Source of the DNA: JABFRJ01 sp031365465
GTDB taxonomy: Bacteria; Pseudomonadota; Alphaproteobacteria; Rhizobiales; Hyphomicrobiaceae
Length of the DNA stretch: 7,314 bases
Direction of reading: 5' to 3'
Assembly: GCA_031365465.1 (NCBI GenBank)
Contig: JANLYD010000072.1
Coordinates: 1 to 7,314, forward strand
A program made the position numbers and the translations under genes. Positions 6,061-7,314 of this stretch are shown here, piece by piece. The first letter of the stretch is position 1. The number at the start of each line of letters is the position of its first letter. The notes under the pieces are model-generated. The model was given only the letters and a program-made list of their open reading frames with translations. It was not told the origin of the DNA and made no database searches.

Positions 6061-6714
6061 TCAAGCAATCGCTTGGGCTTTGGCGGCGGCGATGAAGCGC
6101 TGAACCAGCGCGGCGTCCTTCACGCCGGGACTGCTCTCGACCCCTGACGAGACGTCGACCGCGACCGCGCCCGTGGCAGCGATCGCCGAGGCCACGGTCT
6201 CAGGTGTCAAGCCGCCCGACAACATGAAGTCCATGCGCAGCCCTACGCCGGCCAGCAGCGACCAGTCGAACGTCACGCCGTTGCCGCCCGGCAGCACGGC
6301 GGTCTTGGGTGGCTTGGCGTCGAACATGACGAGATCGACGGCGTCTATGTACTGGTCGGCGCGCAGCACGTCGACAGCGCTGCCCACGCCGATGACCTTC
6401 ATGACGCCGACGGGCCAGCGCGCTTTGATCTCGCGGCAGCGGTCAGGTGTTTCGCTGCCGTGCAGCTGTAGAAGATCAGGCCCGACTTGAGTAACAATGT
6501 CGTCGAGCATCGCGTCGCTGGGATCGACGACGAGAGCGACGATGGTCACTGTCCCGCGTGCGATCTCAGCCAGCTCAGCCGCTTCAGCCAACGAGACGTT
6601 GCGCGGGCTTTTCGGAAAAAACACCAGCCCGACGTAGTCAGCGCCGCCGTCGACCACGGCGTGCATGATCTCAGCCGTGCTGACGCCGCAGATCTTGACG
6701 CGTGTGCTCGTCAC
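6061..6714 (-). CDS. trpF: Phosphoribosylanthranilate isomerase
   Basis: A 217-residue (beta/alpha)8-barrel enzyme of tryptophan synthesis that converts N-(5'-phosphoribosyl)anthranilate to the carboxyphenylamino-deoxyribulose phosphate by Amadori rearrangement. Catalytic C9 is in VKICGV (general base) and D132 in VMFDAK (general acid). R38 lies in FFPKSPRNV, and phosphate-binding segments are MLSGGLTPE (about 164-172) and DVSSGVESSPGVKD (about 187-200). The length is typical. The start is GTG at 6714, overlapping the argG TGA as GTGA, so translation is probably coupled to argG. In many proteobacteria trpF lies with trpB and trpA; here the downstream neighbour is the convergent znuA, so this trpF is detached from a trp operon at least on its 3' side. 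Confidence 0.97.
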   Translation of the reverse strand: MTSTRVKICGVSTAEIMHAVVDGGADYVGLVFFPKSPRNVSLAEAAELAEIARGTVTIVALVVDPSDAMLDDIVTQVGPDLLQLHGSETPDRCREIKARWPVGVMKVIGVGSAVDVLRADQYIDAVDLVMFDAKPPKTAVLPGGNGVTFDWSLLAGVGLRMDFMLSGGLTPETVASAIAATGAVAVDVSSGVESSPGVKDAALVQRFIAAAKAQAIA

Positions 6715-7314
6715 GAACCCAGCTTCCCTCGCATCGCCAGCGTGCGCAGACGCAGCGCGTTGAGGCGGATGAAGCCTTCGGCGTCTTTCTGATCGTAGGC
6801 GCCCTTGTCGTCTTCGAACGTAACGAGCGCATTCGAGTAGAGCGACTTTTTGCTGTCGCGGCCGATCACCATGACGTTGCCCTTGTAGAGCTTGAGACGC
6901 ACGTCGCCTTCCACATGCTCCTGGCTCTTGTCGATCATGGCCTGCAGCATCTCACGCTCCGGCGAGAACCAGAACCCGAAATAGATCAGCTCGGCATAGC
7001 GCGGCATGAACTCGTCTTTGAGATGGGCAGCCCCGCGATCCAGTGTGATGCTTTCGATGGCCCGATGCGCTGTGAGCAAGATGGTGCCGCCGGGTGTTTC
7101 GTAGACGCCGCGCGACTTCATGCCGACGAAGCGGTTCTCGACCAGATCGAGCCGGCCGATGCCGTTGTCACGCCCGAGTTCGTTGAGCTTGGTGAACAGC
7201 TCAGCCGCACCCATGCGCTTGCCGTCGATCGAGACGGCGTCGCCCTTTTCGAATCCGATGGTGACTTCGACGGCTTTGTCCGGCGCATCCATCGGCGAGA
7301 TCGTGCGCTGATAG
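6711..7314 (-). CDS. argG: Argininosuccinate synthase, C-terminal half, cut by window edge
   Basis: About 200 C-terminal residues of the ATP-dependent enzyme that joins citrulline and aspartate into argininosuccinate, the penultimate step of arginine synthesis. The frame runs open to the window end, where it reads YQRTISPMDAPDKAVEV, continuing into EKGDAVSIDG, then the hallmark GRDNGIGRLDLVENRFVG and KSRGVYETPGGTIL, FGFWFSPEREMLQ and YKGNVMVIGRDSKKSLYS. The full protein is normally about 400 residues, so the ATP-binding N-terminal half is outside. The stop TGA (6713-6711) overlaps the GTG of trpF. No frameshift or internal stop is seen. Confidence 0.97.
   Translation of the reverse strand, partial: YQRTISPMDAPDKAVEVTIGFEKGDAVSIDGKRMGAAELFTKLNELGRDNGIGRLDLVENRFVGMKSRGVYETPGGTILLTAHRAIESITLDRGAAHLKDEFMPRYAELIYFGFWFSPEREMLQAMIDKSQEHVEGDVRLKLYKGNVMVIGRDSKKSLYSNALVTFEDDKGAYDQKDAEGFIRLNALRLRTLAMRGKLGS

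Overview
The window is a GC-rich piece of chromosome, most likely from an alphaproteobacterium, probably a Hyphomicrobiales (Rhizobiales)-like lineage. The pointers are an HWE-family histidine kinase with a stand-alone receiver, a GGAAC-N16-CGTT promoter of the alphaproteobacterial EcfG (general stress response) type, and a farnesyl-diphosphate synthase gene divergent from a monofunctional peptidoglycan transglycosylase. No tRNA, rRNA, insertion sequence, phage gene or CRISPR array was recognised.

Layout. Positions 1-287 (minus) hold the N-terminal third of IspA (farnesyl diphosphate synthase), cut by the window edge. A 164-bp divergent gap follows. It carries three tandem 17-bp units, each with a DnaA-box-like core, ending one base before the mtgA start codon. 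mtgA (452-1363, plus) encodes a membrane-anchored GT51 transglycosylase with a long Pro/Thr-rich N-terminal extension. It converges on a two-gene signalling operon read on the minus strand: a 775-residue soluble multi-PAS HWE kinase (1760-4087), then a single-domain response regulator (1389-1763) whose TTG start overlaps the kinase stop codon. A perfect EcfG-type promoter sits directly upstream of the kinase.

Positions 4159-6038 form a putative metal-homeostasis pair. A secreted DUF1007 protein (minus) is divergent from a ZnuA-like zinc-binding protein (plus). The 230-bp gap between them contains a perfect 19-bp palindrome (9-1-9) of the Fur/Zur type. No znuB or znuC gene is present, and neither is the metal permease that often accompanies DUF1007.

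Positions 6061-7314 (minus) hold the C-terminal half of argininosuccinate synthase (argG) and then trpF, joined by a 4-base GTGA stop/start overlap. This is an unusual pairing of arginine and tryptophan biosynthesis genes.

The most interesting points are the stress-sigma promoter in front of the HWE kinase/receiver pair, the shared metal-regulator-like palindrome between DUF1007 and znuA, the DnaA-box-like tandem repeat at the SD-less mtgA start, and the argG-trpF coupling. No wholly new system is evident. Most of the window is conserved housekeeping genes plus one sensory operon.
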